Under the pieces are notes generated by a model, which had not been told where the DNA came from, did not search any database, and was given only the letters and a program-made list of their open reading frames with translations. 64,000 nt of DNA from the NCBI GenBank assembly GCA_000729835.1, contig JFHB01000063.1, positions 1 through 64,000 on the forward strand, given 5' to 3'. This document shows positions 36,601 to 49,400 of the stretch, piece by piece. The position numbers and the translations under genes were made by a program. The stretch's first letter is position 1. Every line of letters begins with the position of its first letter. This DNA comes from Atkinsonella hypoxylon (lineage: Eukaryota; Ascomycota; Sordariomycetes; Hypocreales; Clavicipitaceae).

Positions 36601-38922
36601 AGTAGTAAAGAGATATTAGTGCTTATAGCGTAAAGGTATAACTACTTAGAAGGCACTCTATTACTCTTTAGGTAGTTATAGAACAGAAGCTAAGGGAACT
36701 ATATAGTGTCCCTAGAGTAGCGTAGGAGCTAGAGCTAGAATAGTAGCGCTAGTAGAAGGTATAAGAGCTAGAGTAAGTAAAAATATAACTAGCGCTCTAG
36801 ATTAAGGCCTTACTTTAGTAGGTATAAGTAAGAATATAACGTTTTAAATAGCTTAATGCTTTAGGTATAAAGATATAGTCTTAAGGGGAAAAAAGATAAA
36901 GAAAAAGAAAGCTAAAGAGATAGTAAGCTAAGTTAGAGTTATACACTCTAGGAATATAGATAGTAATTAGTGCTATAAGTAGTTTAAGCTTTTAAGCTCT
37001 ACTTAAAGGTAAGTATATTTTTAGTGTATTACCTTAAGGTTATTCTATAAAAGTAAAGGGACAATATATAGTAGTAAAGAAGCTTTATATAGCAGTAAGG
37101 GAGCAGCAGTAGTAAGGGTTAGTAGTATATAATAAGGTGTAGGTATAAATAGAGGTAACAATAAAGGTATAGTAATAGTAGTAGTAGTAGTAAATATAGA
37201 AAGAGATAAGAAGTTATTATTAATATCTATAGAGATATACTTATACTTATTAGGGTTAAACTTATTATTCTTTAGAATAATAAAGGCTATAGTGCTTTTA
37301 TAGGTTGTAGAAAAAGAGAGAGTAAGTAAAGAAAAGCTACTAGCTTAAGTTATATAATAAAGAGAAGAAAAGAGTATAATCTCTTTTTCTATATAATTAG
37401 TAGTAAGTATATCCTTAAGAATAGTATTATAGTAATTATAAATATTTAAGAACTTATAAATAAGAATAGTTTAATAGATAAGCTAGCTAAAGTAAAAGAG
37501 AATTAATATAGACTTAACTATAAAACCTTAGTTAATAAGTTTCTATATTTTAGTAAAGTAACGCTATAGGTAAGAATACTTAGCAAAAAGGCTTAGATTC
37601 TAGATACAGCCTTTATACCTCTATATATATAGTTAGTATTCTCTTCTTTAGCTAAAATAATAGTTATATAAGCTCTTTTTATAAAGGTTTTTATAATATA
37701 GTATATAAATATTCTTAAGGATATTACTGTTAAATAACTCTAAATTATTTAAGTCCTCTTATATAAAGAAACTATAGATATAGCAGTAATAAAGGACTAT
37801 TAGCGCTATTAAAGTAAAGGTAGTAAAGGCGCTAGTGTTAGCAATATAGCTGTTAAAGTTCTAGATATATTCTAGGTTAATAAGGGAATAAGCTATATAT
37901 AGATAAAGAGGTAGTATACTTTAGGCTAATAGAATAATATTTTATAGTTCTAATTAGCTAGCTACTTATAGTTAAATAAATTCTATTTAGAGGCAATAGA
38001 AGGGAGTTCTTTTATATTAAAAGGAGCAGTAATAGCTATATAGTATAAAGAAGAATTTTAGAAAGTAACAATAGAATTATTTATTTATAATATAGAGGTA
38101 AGATATAATATAAAGGAGAAAGAAAAAGGTAAAAAAAAGAGAAAAGAAATTATTTATTTTTATATTAAAAATAGCTAAAAGCTAGCTACTAGTTTATTAT
38201 ACACTAAAGGGATAACAATAATAATAACTGTTTACACTCTACTAGCTATTAGTTTATTATATACTAAGAGAATAACACTAATAATAACTGTTTATGCTTT
38301 ACACCCTTAACAACACCCTTTATATATAAATAGGTTATATATAACTAACAACTATTTATAATAATAATAAGAATAAAAGAGAGAGAGTGCCTTCTAGTTA
38401 ATAAGAGAGATTGTTATATAATAATTACTCTAAACGTAAGAAGACCTAGGGATATAAGTAGTTTATGCACTAGTAATACTAGTATTATAGCTAGTACTTA
38501 TATAATAAGTAGATAATTAATAGCTATATATAGAGAATTATAAGGTAGAGAGAGGTAAGGGGTTAATAGACCCTAGAAGAGTATAATTAAGCAGAGGGGG
38601 CGTAATTAACCTATTATAATACAACTAATAGGTTAGTTAGTAGGGCAATTAACAGCTATTGCTTAAGTGCTATAGGCAATTAGAGAGAAGGGGGGTAGAG
38701 CAAACGTTTACTTATATATTAGCTCTATAACGCTACACTAATAACAACTAGTATATTAGTGCAGTAATAGAGCAGCTAGAGTAAAGCGCCTAAGCGTAAA
38801 CGTTATACTTCTATTTTTTTATAAGTAAATAATAGAGGAAATATAAAGGGGGAGTAGATAAGGTGTTAGCTGCTATTTACAGCACTTACTATATATAATA
38901 AAAGGGATTATTATAGAGCCTA
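36601..38922. other. GypA-2 post-pol region, 2.3 kb, function unknown
   Basis: Counterpart of 10601-12920, with the same order and near-equal length. It includes the two-unit tandem repeat at about 38190-38300. No domain is recognised. Confidence 0.5.
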
Positions 38923-38937
38923 AGAGAAGAAGAAGGG
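38923..38937 (+). other. GypA-2 polypurine tract
   Basis: AGAGAAGAAGAAGGG, all purine, two bases before the 3' LTR, matching the GypA-1 tract. Confidence 0.85.
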
Positions 38938-38939
38938 TA

Positions 38940-39262
38940 TATTATAGACTTAAGCCTTAAGCTTAAGTCTTTTAGTAAAGAGAGAATAGTAGAAGAGGAA
39001 TAAAGATCTATATAGATAAAGGGATAAAAGCAAGCTACATTTATTTAGAGGTTAGCTAGGCTTTACTAGGCCCTAGAGAGAGGACCTTAGCTATAGAGTA
39101 TATACTAAAAGGGGCTCCTAAGGGGATAGACCTACCCCTAGATATATAGTATAGGGGCATAGAGAGGCTTCTGGTTCCTTCTCTCTTTCTCCTTTCCTCC
39201 CTATAATTATAGTTCTCATTATAGACGCTAGTTAGCAGCAGCTCCTAGGCTAGTCCATTACA
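38940..39262 (+). repeat. GypA-2 3' LTR (323 bp)
   Basis: The inner end is mutated to TATTATAGACTTAAGCC and the outer end ends in TAGTCCATTACA. It is followed by the CTTAG duplication. Confidence 0.92.
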
Positions 39263-39907
39263 CTTAGATTTAGCACCTGTAATTGCTCCTAGCAATTATC
39301 ACGTAGTGGAAGCAGCAACGGCCTAAATCAAGCTGTAGTGTATAGTATAGATCACGTAGAGGCAATAGATAACTGTAATAGTAGTATCTTTATATTGAGA
39401 GCGCTGTAACGAACAAGTTAGTAAGGGTAGGATCTTGAATCTTTCTAGTCCCTTATAGACCTACTAACTATATCGGCAGGCTGTAGTCGCTAGAAGGGGC
39501 TTGTAGGCTACTTTATAATTTCCGCAAAAAGATTTACTATATAAAAACAAAAAAATCGACTTATAGCTATACAAACGAGACGCCTACGTGCATAATTTAA
39601 TAAATTCCACTAATAATAAGCAACCCTTATAAGCAACTCTATCTAACAATTATACTATTAGATAGCCCTAATTCTTAGCTTTTAAATAGTATACTTCTTA
39701 AATTTCTACTATTGCTAGTTGTAGAGAAAATCGCAGTTAAAGTTAACTATAGGTTAGGCAACTTTGCCTTAGTTAAATCTAGATGTTTGCATCTAGTAAC
39801 AACGATATCTCTACTAAAAATTAACGTAATAAGACCTAATAAGGGTTACGTAATAGAGCAACTAGTAGGCATAAAAATAGGCTATACAGGGTAGCTTATT
39901 TTTAACA
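39263..39907 (-). repeat. Cop2-2 3' LTR, inner part
   Basis: Continues the LTR cut at 31166, starting with the duplicated CTTAG, and ends TTTTTAACA. An antisense 60-codon frame is open at 39712-39894. The hairpin CTAGATG/CATCTAG is at 39779-39796. Confidence 0.92.
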
Positions 39908-40157
39908 CTCCCTCTAGAAATATAAGAAGTAACTAGTTCTATAAGCAACTTAGCTCCTTTAAAGGATATCTAAGTTAGAATTAACTAACGAAATACAGTA
40001 CTAATAACAGAACTAAATAACATAACTAATTCCAGCAATTCCAGGGTAGTTATAGTTAAATATAACTAGTTTTTGTTAATTGTTTTTGTTGTTTTTGATT
40101 TTTAACTGTTTTTTCGTTACTTTTCGATTTTTTAAGTGTTTTTATTGCTTTTATAAG

Positions 40158-43100
40158 CTAGCTAGAAAGCTCTAGTAACTTAATAAATTATTAATGCTTT
40201 TAAATAGCAAGAGGCTTAGTTAGGCTATCTGCTAGCATCTAATTTGTATTAATATAACTAACCTTAGCTATACCTTTACGAATCTTTTCCCTAATGTAGT
40301 TAAACTTTAAAAGGGTGTGCTTAGTCCTACTATATAACGTTAGGTTGTAAGCAGTAACTATAGCGCCTTAATTATTACACCTAATAGGAATAGAAGGGGT
40401 TAAAGGCAGCTTTATCTCCTTAAAAAGGCTGTAGAGCCACTCTAATTCCCTAATAGCTTTAGATAATGCATTAGATTCTGCTTCTAAAGTGGAAAGAGCA
40501 ATAGTACTAGCTTTCTTCAATTTCTAGCTAATAGGTCCACCAGCTAGCTTATATAGATAAGTATAGGTTAATTTAGAAGAGACTTTATCACCGGCAAAAT
40601 CGCTATTGTAATAACTAAGGAGGGTCTTTAAGACTTCTTTACAACTAATAGTAGTATTAGAAGACTTTTTAGAGGAAGACCCTACTAAAGAGTGTAGACT
40701 AGAACGCTTATAAACAATAGCAAAGCTTCTAGTACCACCTAAGTACTAAAGGAGGTGCTTAGAGGCGTTTAGATGCTCTATATAGGGCTTAGCTAGGAAT
40801 GTTAATAGCCACTGAACAGAAAAAGCAATATTAGCCCTAGTTAGCAACATAAGGTACATTATAGTGCCTATTATACTCTAATAAAGCTTATAATTGGATT
40901 TTAAGAGAGGTTTTATAACTAGTTGCTTTAAGATTCCTGGCTGTATAGGGATAGAAGCTGGCTTAGCATCTAGCATTTTAAATCTTTCTAGGGCTTCAAG
41001 GATATATTAAGATTAGTGGATTTTAATAGACCTTTTAGACCTATTATGGGTAATTTGTACACCTAGAAAGAATTCTGCTAGTCCTCTATCTTCTATTAAA
41101 TAAGCTTTATATAATAGCTTCTTTAGCTTATTAATATAGCTTAGATTTAGACTAATTAGAAGACAGTTATCTACGTAAGTAGCAATATACGTAGATGTAG
41201 CTGGGTTATAAAAGACTGCTGGGTCTAATATAAGAGGTTTAAATCTATGCTTTTGAAGTAATTCTGTTAGAATTTGCTGCTATTCTCTAGGACTTTGCTT
41301 TAGACTATAGAGGGATTTTTCTAGCTTAATTACTTGCTCTTTAGAGGGCTTGTAATTACAGCTTTTTAGTAGCTTAGCTACTAATAGCGTTACTTCTGCA
41401 AATTTAACGAATCTATCTAGGATTTCTATATAAATAGCTTCCTTTAGCTTGCTATTTAAAAACGCTCCTATAAAGTCGATTTGTTTAACTTCCTAGTTAT
41501 TAAAAGCTGCAAGAGCTAATAATATACGCTAGCTAGGAGGAATACTAGTTGCAGTAAAGGTCTTTAGGTAATCTTAACCTTCTATTTGCATAAATCCCTT
41601 AGCAACAAGGTGGGCCTTATATTTAATAGGATTATTTTCTTTATCCTTTTTAAGCCTATAAACAAGCCTATTCTTTAGAACTCTTTAGCCCTTAGGTACT
41701 TAGTCTTTCCCTATAAATTTAAAGGTTCTAGTAGCTAATAGCTGCTTAAATTCGCTATAGGTAGCTTCTATCTAATGCTGCTTAGCAGAGCTTTTTAGGG
41801 CTTACTTCTATGTATTAGGAAGTTTATCCTTACTATTAGAAGTAATAGCTGCTTTAGTCCTTGCCTTAAAGCATAGATCCTTAATTAAGGAAAATATGTC
41901 TCTATCTAAATCTATAGCATTAGCATTAATAGATTCAGCTTCAGCTTCTATAGGTTCTATATTAGCCTAAGGGGCTTCTATAGATATAGGGGCTTTAGGG
42001 GCCTCTACAGCTTCTATAGAGTTGCTTAGTAGAAGAGCTTAATCTACAGGTTCTAGTGGATAATTCAGCACATCTAGATAACTAGGATAAGGATACTTAG
42101 GGGTATAATTATCTACTAATTCATCGATTTCTCCCTCTAAAGGATTATTCACTATAGAACTAATAGGAACTTTAGGGATGCCCTAAGAAATAGGGCCTAT
42201 TCCTTCTATAATTTTAACGAAGCTAGTCTTAATAACAGCTTGTTTAGAGGGGATGTATATTAGATATACATTAGAACCTAGTGTAGCTAAAAGTCTACTA
42301 GGAATAGTTCTTTTAGCTAGCTTCTGCAACCTAGATCTCTATTCTAATAGGATTAGAACTTCGCAATAGGAGCCTATAGCTCTAATTTTTGAAAAATTAG
42401 GCTTATAGGTCTTAGAAGGCTCTAAATTAGCTAGATATAGCTATTTAGGACTTAGTGGTTTAGTACTATTCGCAGTAGTATTAACTAAATCCACTATAGC
42501 AGGAAGGATGTAAGACTATAGATACAGAGGTAATTGTAACCACTGTAGAGTAGCACGCAAACGGTCTAGAAGTACCCTTATAGCTCTCTCTATTAGCCTA
42601 TTCTGTTCGTAAATATAGAAGCAAGAGGTACTAAAGCAAATACCCTTAGAAGATAGCTAAGCTTACAACCTAGTATTGATTTCTGTACTACTATTAAAAT
42701 AAAGGTGTTTAGAGTAGCAGTTATACTGGTTTTTTAATTCCTTAAAGAAGCCTTTAATACAGCTATAGAGAGTAGAACCCTCTTTATTAGCTAGATTAAA
42801 AGACTACTTATACTGTAATTTTCTATTAATTAGAAAAAGAACTAAAGGCCTCTTATTGTGCAGTATAGGCTCTATTTTAACGGTATCTCCCTCTATAATA
42901 TCTAAATATCTAGGGGGGTTAGGAATAGCATGCTTGCTAGGTCTTCTAACAGCTTTAGCTTGGTTGTAAGCTAGGCAGTTAAAATCCTTTTCCTTGATTT
43001 TTATAAAATTAGGAATACCTTTAGTAATAGAAGCAGTCTTCTTTAGTAAAGAGAGTCCTATATGCCCTAATCTAACGTGCTAAGTAGCAGCTAATTCTAG

Positions 43101-43426
43101 GAGCTTCTTATAGGAAGAAGAAGCTATAGGGTTACTAGAATTATTATTAGAGCTAGCTTCCTGTTGCTCTCTATCTTGCTAGATCTCTTAAGAACTACGG
43201 GCCTCGTTTAAGGGATCTAGACGGCCACTTCCTCCAATATCCAGCAACTTAGGATTTAGACCTTCTAAATCCCTGTTATTAGAAGGAATCTAACTAGGAA
43301 CCCGTTTAGGAACTAGGGCTAATGGCTCTATAGCATCGTTATTGGTATTATCTTCTTCTTCAAAATCAGATAATTCCTCGATTCGGCTATATTCCTCTGG
43401 ATTAAAACCAGGCTGTTGAGGGATTT
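40158..43426 (-). pseudogene. Cop2-2 pol pseudogene, 3' part (integrase, RT, RNase H)
   Basis: Collinear with Cop2-1 23574-26821. RNase H is at about 40200-40620, the reverse transcriptase YVDN-type site near 41180, and the integrase core at about 42490-43000. The stop is at 40158-40160. It is cut at 43426 by GypB-1. The last 250 bases before the insertion keep clearly more C and G than Cop2-1, for instance an intact Arg/Glu-rich stretch around 43330-43420. Confidence 0.9.
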
Positions 43427-43496
43427 TGTTACGGTAGGATCTAACGTGGGTTTGTCGGAAGCGACGATGGGTTGTTGGATTCAACAGGTTATGCAA
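43290..43496 (-). other. Chimeric 68-codon open frame across the GypB-1/Cop2-2 junction
   Basis: It starts with an ATG inside the GypB-1 LTR (codons 1-23, MHNLLNPTTHRRF onward) and runs through the LTR terminus into the true Cop2 pol frame (PQQPGFNPEEYSRIEELSDF onward) to a stop. It is open because both sides of the junction escaped most RIP. It arose by insertion and there is no sign that it is a gene. Confidence 0.7.
43422..43426. repeat. Target-site duplication GATTT, left copy of GypB-1
   Basis: Repeated at 53376-53380. The empty site in Cop2-1 is 26817-26821 (GATTT). Confidence 0.92.
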
Positions 43497-43669
43497 TAAA
43501 TCGTAAGAGGAGTTGTAAGAGCTTCTGTAAGGAGCATTTAGTAATAGTGTTCTAGTGAATAATAGTTAATTGTTTAATCTAACTACTTAAGTGTTGCTTT
43601 TAACTACTTATATATAATTGCGGTTATATACACTAGTAACCTATAGGTCTATAGGATTATCCTATAATA
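43427..43669 (-). repeat. GypB-1 3' LTR (243 bp)
   Basis: The plus-strand start, TGTTACGGTAGGATC, is at the outer end, which is essentially unmutated for about 130 bases. The inner end is mutated to CCTATAATA. Confidence 0.93.
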
Positions 43670-44279
43670 AGTGCTGCCTCTACAAAAAAGATTAGCTGTT
43701 CTAGCTGTTCTAAAAATTAAATATTAGTCGTTAGAAGGTATATTAGATTAAACTAAATAACTCGTTAATTTAGCTGTTATAAAAGGCGTAGAAAGGTAGT
43801 TATTGTTTTATTGTATAAGTATATATTGTTGTTATTATAGTGCAATTTACAGCGTAGGTTACTACATTTACGTATTTTTCTGTGCACTTATAATGCCTAA
43901 ATTACACTTATAATCTAGTAACTATTAAATCTATATATTAAATTAATAGATTTCCTTAAACCTAATAGAGCGTTAAAGCTTATTCTATATTCTATATATA
44001 AGTAAAGTTACGTAAAATTATTCTAGATAATGTTAAATCCTATAAATTAATCTTATATAATAAAGCTAATTTATTAAATCTATATAGTACATTCTTTATA
44101 TAAAATTATTCTATATAGTGTTAAAAGTATTAAAAATTAATCTATATTAAAGTAAATTTTCTGTTAGATCTCTTTAGTGTATTTCTCTATATATATATAG
44201 CCTATTTTAATCCTTAGGCATTAGTAATAGTAGTAAATTGTTAGTTAGTTATAGTAAGCTGTTAGTTCTCTCTAGAAAG

Positions 44280-46400
44280 TAAAGCTAAAGAACGTTCCTA
44301 GCAGCTTTAAGGAGGGTTTTACCTAAGAGGTACTAGTCTTACGCTTAGTAGGTATTTCTACTAGTTTACCTATAGCTAGCCTCTTAGTTAGCGTTTTTAC
44401 CTTAGTTAGTATTAGCTTTACTATAGAAGGTATTTTTTGTAGAATTAATAGAGAGAAACGCATTAAAGATAGATTAATTAAGATAAACTAAGTACTTCTT
44501 CTACATTAAATAGTGCTAAATCTATTACTAAAGAGGCCTTATATAGCAATAGACTAGTTAGCTAAGCATTCTAAGAAGTTTGTATAAATATAGTTAATTT
44601 TATATTATAGGCATTTACTTTCTACCTATAGTATATTAATATTATTAGCAACCTTTAGTAAGGTTTTATTTTTATTAATAACGTTATTAATACCTTTATT
44701 AAATTAACTTATACTATTTAGTTAGTTGTATATACTGTAGATAGTAGTCTATAATTTATTAAACTACTTATTAGATAAACCTCCTTTAGCCTCTATTTTA
44801 ACCTAGTTAATCTTTTTATTTAACTTATTAATTTTAGTAATATAGAGGTTAAGTTACTTCTATATAGCGTTACTACCTATAGAAGTGTTCTTAAGGTAGG
44901 CTTTAATTATTTCCTTAGCATTAAATTTATACTTCTTTTAAAGGAAACTATTACACTAGCTTTAGGATTGTACCTTAGCTAATAGAATAAAGAGTAAGTC
45001 TATATAGCTAATACTAGCTAAGGTACCTATAATAGTGCTATTAATCCTACTAAATTTATTAAAGAAGTAAATAGTAAGCAACACTACCTATAATAGTAAA
45101 CTAGTAAATAAATCTATAGTAATAGTTTCTTTACCTCTTTTTACTATATTACTACTGTAGTATATAGTAGCTGCTGCTTTTGCCTATATCTTACCTCTTC
45201 TAGCTACTTTAGTATTACCTATAGATACCTTAGCATCCTTACCTTTATATTGCTAGTTCTAGTGCTTTACTTTATAGTTATTATAAATCCTAAAGATATA
45301 TATTACTGTATTCTACTAAAGTAAATAATATATATTGTCTTTAGAGACCTTAATGCTAGTTTTATCTATTATACTGCCTTTAAGGGCAAATTTATAGATA
45401 TAAGTGTAAATAGTATTTTCTATATTCTATACCTTTTCTTTAGCTCTATTAGTGTAGCAATACTAACTATAGTCTTCTATAATAGGCTCTACATTAGTAA
45501 TATTAATATTATCTTTAATTTCTATAAAAATAGTGCTAAAGATAAACTTATTAACTTTTAGGGTGCTCTTAGCACTTCTAGGCCTACTAAAAGTGCTATA
45601 TAGGCAGTAGAAATTAAGTAATATAAGATAAGTTTTAATATTATTTAGCTCTATAGCTACTATATTACCTTTATAGTTATATTCTTACTCCTTAAACTTA
45701 AAACCTTTACTTTTAGCGTTAAAACTATTATTATAATTAATATATATATTAAAAGTAATATATTCTTCTTTAGGTTTAAATAGTAGTAGTATTATAGCTT
45801 AAGTGTAGTTACTATTATTATTCTCTTCTTAGAATAAACTATTTAGGTTTACTAGAATTAATAATTCTAAACTACTAAAAAAAAAGAATAATAGTAGTAG
45901 ATTTTCTATAGAAGGGATAGAAAGAGCTAGAAGTAGCTCTATAAAGGCTAGTTAGTTCTATAGGCTATAGAAATTTACTCTATAGGCAGTTTATTGCCCT
46001 TAGTGTAGTATTCTAGTGTTTAACTATTAGAAGTAGCTAAATAACAGCCTAAAGAGATAGAAAGAGCAGTAGTTATAATAGTATTAATAAATTTATAAGA
46101 TTTTATAATGTATAAAGGTATAAAAAAAAGGTTATATAGTAGAAAGCGTAAAAATTCGTAAAAGTAAAGGTAAATTTACAGGAAAAGTAGGTTAAAACAA
46201 TAGTATATAGATTTATAGGTATTTTCTTTTTAACCTCCTATAATTCTATAATATAGGTTAATTTTAATAGTTTTAATAATAATAAATAAGGATATAAGGA
46301 AAAAGATACTAAGAGATTTAAACAATCTATTATATAATAAAGGAAATTAAGACTTATAAGGAAAAGAGTTAGTAGTAAGCTTCTGCTAGCTAATTTAGGG
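44280..46400 (-). pseudogene. GypB-1 extra coding-like region between integrase and 3' LTR
   Basis: With RIP stops read as Gln, the minus strand gives a frame of roughly 650-700 codons with no domain I recognise. Readable pieces include KRGKETITIDLFTSLLL near 45130 and, near 44900-44750, a Lys/Asn/Glu-rich, possibly coiled-coil stretch (KINKLNKKINQVKIEAKGG). It lies where some retroelements carry an additional ORF. It could also be a captured host fragment or a chance frame. Confidence 0.5.
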
Positions 46401-49400
46401 CTTTTTAGTAAGCTATATTACTCTTTTAATAACACTAATACTCTTCTTCTTAATTTATAAAGTGTTTCTATAAATATTTATTTATAATTTTAAAAGTATT
46501 AACTTTAAGCTTATCTTTAGCAATCTATTAGTTATCTTTAGTAAAGAACTCTTTCTATTATATAAGGAATTCTAGATATAGCTTACTTAATCTACTGCAG
46601 AAATATTAGATTTAATAGGTATAAATTTGCTTAATTTCCTAATAGTTCTCTATACTAAACCCTTCTATTGCAATTAGCAGTAGTAGTTGCTTTTTTTAGT
46701 TAAAAGGGTCTTTACTTTATCTTAGCTTCTAAAGGTAAGCTATTAATACTACTAAATATATATATAAATCTAGTAGGAAATCTAGGCAAAATAATAATAA
46801 GCTTACTTTTATAAGAACCTTATATAGCCTTATTTATTAAGGAGACTATTTCTTTTTTAGCTTTTCTAGAAGTATATATCCTTAGTGTAATTATAGGTAG
46901 ACTATATTCTCTACTTTAATGTTAATAGGCTTATACTAAGCGTTATATTTAATCTTACTTAAGGCATTTACTATACTAATAGCTATTTCTACCTTTTGCT
47001 AATATAGCTTTTAAAGTATAGCTATATTGCTTATATCTATTCTATTGCTAGGAACGTTATCTAATTAGATTAAATTAATAATAGTAGCTAGTTAGAAACT
47101 ATATATAAGTTTATTAAAGGAAATCCTTATACTAGCTGCTACTATATTATTAAGTTAGTGCTATAGTACTAGAAGTATTATAGTCTATAGTGTATCTAGA
47201 TTTATAACTATATAGTATTAAACAGTAATAATAACTATTTAATTCTTCTATTTAGCTATTCTATCTATTTATAGGTAGTAAGCTATAGCTATAAGCAATT
47301 TACTTCTAATTTAAGTAAATATACTTCTTTAAACGTTAAAAATAAACTTTAGATCTTAGTTACTTATAATCTACTTAGGAAGGCTTTAGTCTAATAAATA
47401 TAGTATCTATAAGAGTAGTTCTACCTAAATTTCTACTATATATATTATATACTTAGGTATAAGGATTATTTACTTACTAAATAGGTAATTTACTAGATAT
47501 AGTAAATTATAGAAGCTATATCTATCTTTTTACTATAGAGTGTTTATTAAGCTAACTTTAAGTATATTAATAATAAAATTAAGCAAAATTATATAGAAAG
47601 GAGTTAGAACTAACTCTAATAACCTTAATTCCTTTAGTAGCTTACTGCAGTTAATTATATTTTCTTTATAGATATAGTAGTAAGCAATATAGGTTTAAAT
47701 CTACTTATATATCTATAGAAAGTAAACTGCCTATAATTCTACTGCTATTCTATAGGCGCTAAAATAGTTCTAATTATTATAAACTATTTTAAGGATAAAT
47801 TCTACAACCTTTATAGGTATATATAGTTAGAATAAGCCTTTTCTATTATAATAGTATAAAAGTCTATTGTTTTATAGGGTTTATCTATATAGCAGAATCC
47901 TTAGCCTTTATTATTAATTTTACTAATTTTACTTTTTATAAAAGTTCTTAATACTTTCTATAATTCTACTAAGCTTTAGATTAAAACTATAGCCTTAAAT
48001 AATTTTCTCTTTTAAACCTTTATTTAATACTACTATAGCACTATATTCTTTAGCAAAAAATATACTTATATTAAGCTTATTAAATTTACTGTTATAAGCC
48101 TTCTTTTAGTATAAAACTATAACTAATAACCTAAAGAGTATATTTAGCACTATATTTAGTACTTCTAGTATATAGAAAACTCTTAGGTTAAATTACAATA
48201 AATAATTAGCTACTTTAGCTAATTTTAGGTTAGCTTTATTTAGATCTATTGTAGTAAGTAAGGTGTATTTAATAATCTCTTTTGCTAATAAGTAGTCTAT
48301 AATAATATTAATAGTATAGTAGTTAAATTAAACTATTTTCTATAGCTTTTAAACACTTTATATAATTATAGCTACCTCTACCTTAGTTAATCTATAATGT
48401 TTCTTTAGGTTAAAAGTATATCTTAAGAGAAAAAGAATTAGCTATAGTTAGTTGCTTTTAATATCTTTACTAGGTATACTGTAACTATTCTATTTACCTA
48501 TAAGCTAAAAGATAAAGAGCCTAAATTCTTCTTTATAAGTGTTAACTTTAAAGAATAAATACTTACTAAGGTTATAGTGCTATAAAACAGTATTTTTATT
48601 AAGGTATACTTTTACCTCTTAAAATACCTTTTTTTTCTTAGGTTTTAGTAAAAACGTTACTTCTTAAGCTTTCTTTTAGTGTATTAGTTTAGGTAAACTA
48701 TTAGCTAAGCTTTTTTTATAAAGCTTTTATAGTAAAGTAGTTTTTTATTTCTATAGTAAGTAAATTTATATATTAAACTATAGAATACTTTTCTATAAAA
48801 AGCTAGCTATATTAATAAAGGTCTTTAGATTTATAAGATTTACTAGAAACTTAAGTTTTTAAAAAGCTTTTAGCCTATTATTTATATTAGTAATTCTATT
48901 ACTATTAACAATAAAACCTAACAGCTAAATAGCTAAGTAGTTTATAAATAACTTCTTTATAGCTATTATTAACTTATTTTTTTTTAGGATTAATAAAACT
49001 ATATTAAAGTATATAAGGTAGTTCTTAGTAGAGTTAAAGAATATAATAATATTATTAATATAGATTTATATAAAATATTAATGCTTTTAAAATAATTAGT
49101 CTATATACTATTAAGCAAAAGCTAATATATTCTTAAAGCTTATAAGTGCTATATTTAATGCTTTTAATTCTTATTTTAATATTACTACTATATAAGATTA
49201 ATGTTCTTATTTTATAGAAAGCTAGTAAAAAAACCCTAATATATTAAAGAGTAAAAATATCTTTTTACTATATATATTTGCTATAATATTTAATTAATCT
49301 AGTAAAGAGTATATATTTAGTATTACTACACTATTAAGTAGCTTTATATTAACTATAACTTATTCTTTTCTTTTTATTAGGGTTTTAATCTACACTATAA

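Larger units (their letters stand above)
31167..39262 (+). mobile_element. GypA-2, gypsy chromovirus LTR retrotransposon, 8096 bp
   Basis: Collinear with GypA-1, with 323-bp LTRs and an exact CTTAG duplication (31162-31166 and 39263-39267). The empty site is the CTTAG at 22679-22683 in the Cop2-1 LTR. It is RIP-mutated at least as heavily as GypA-1 in the interior. Only the LTR outer ends are preserved. Confidence 0.94.

Noticed and set aside
46401..46700. Chromodomain after the GypB-1 integrase
   Set aside because: One frame gives a weak YxVERVL-like start, but another frame fits the sequence equally well and the aromatic core residues are not visible.
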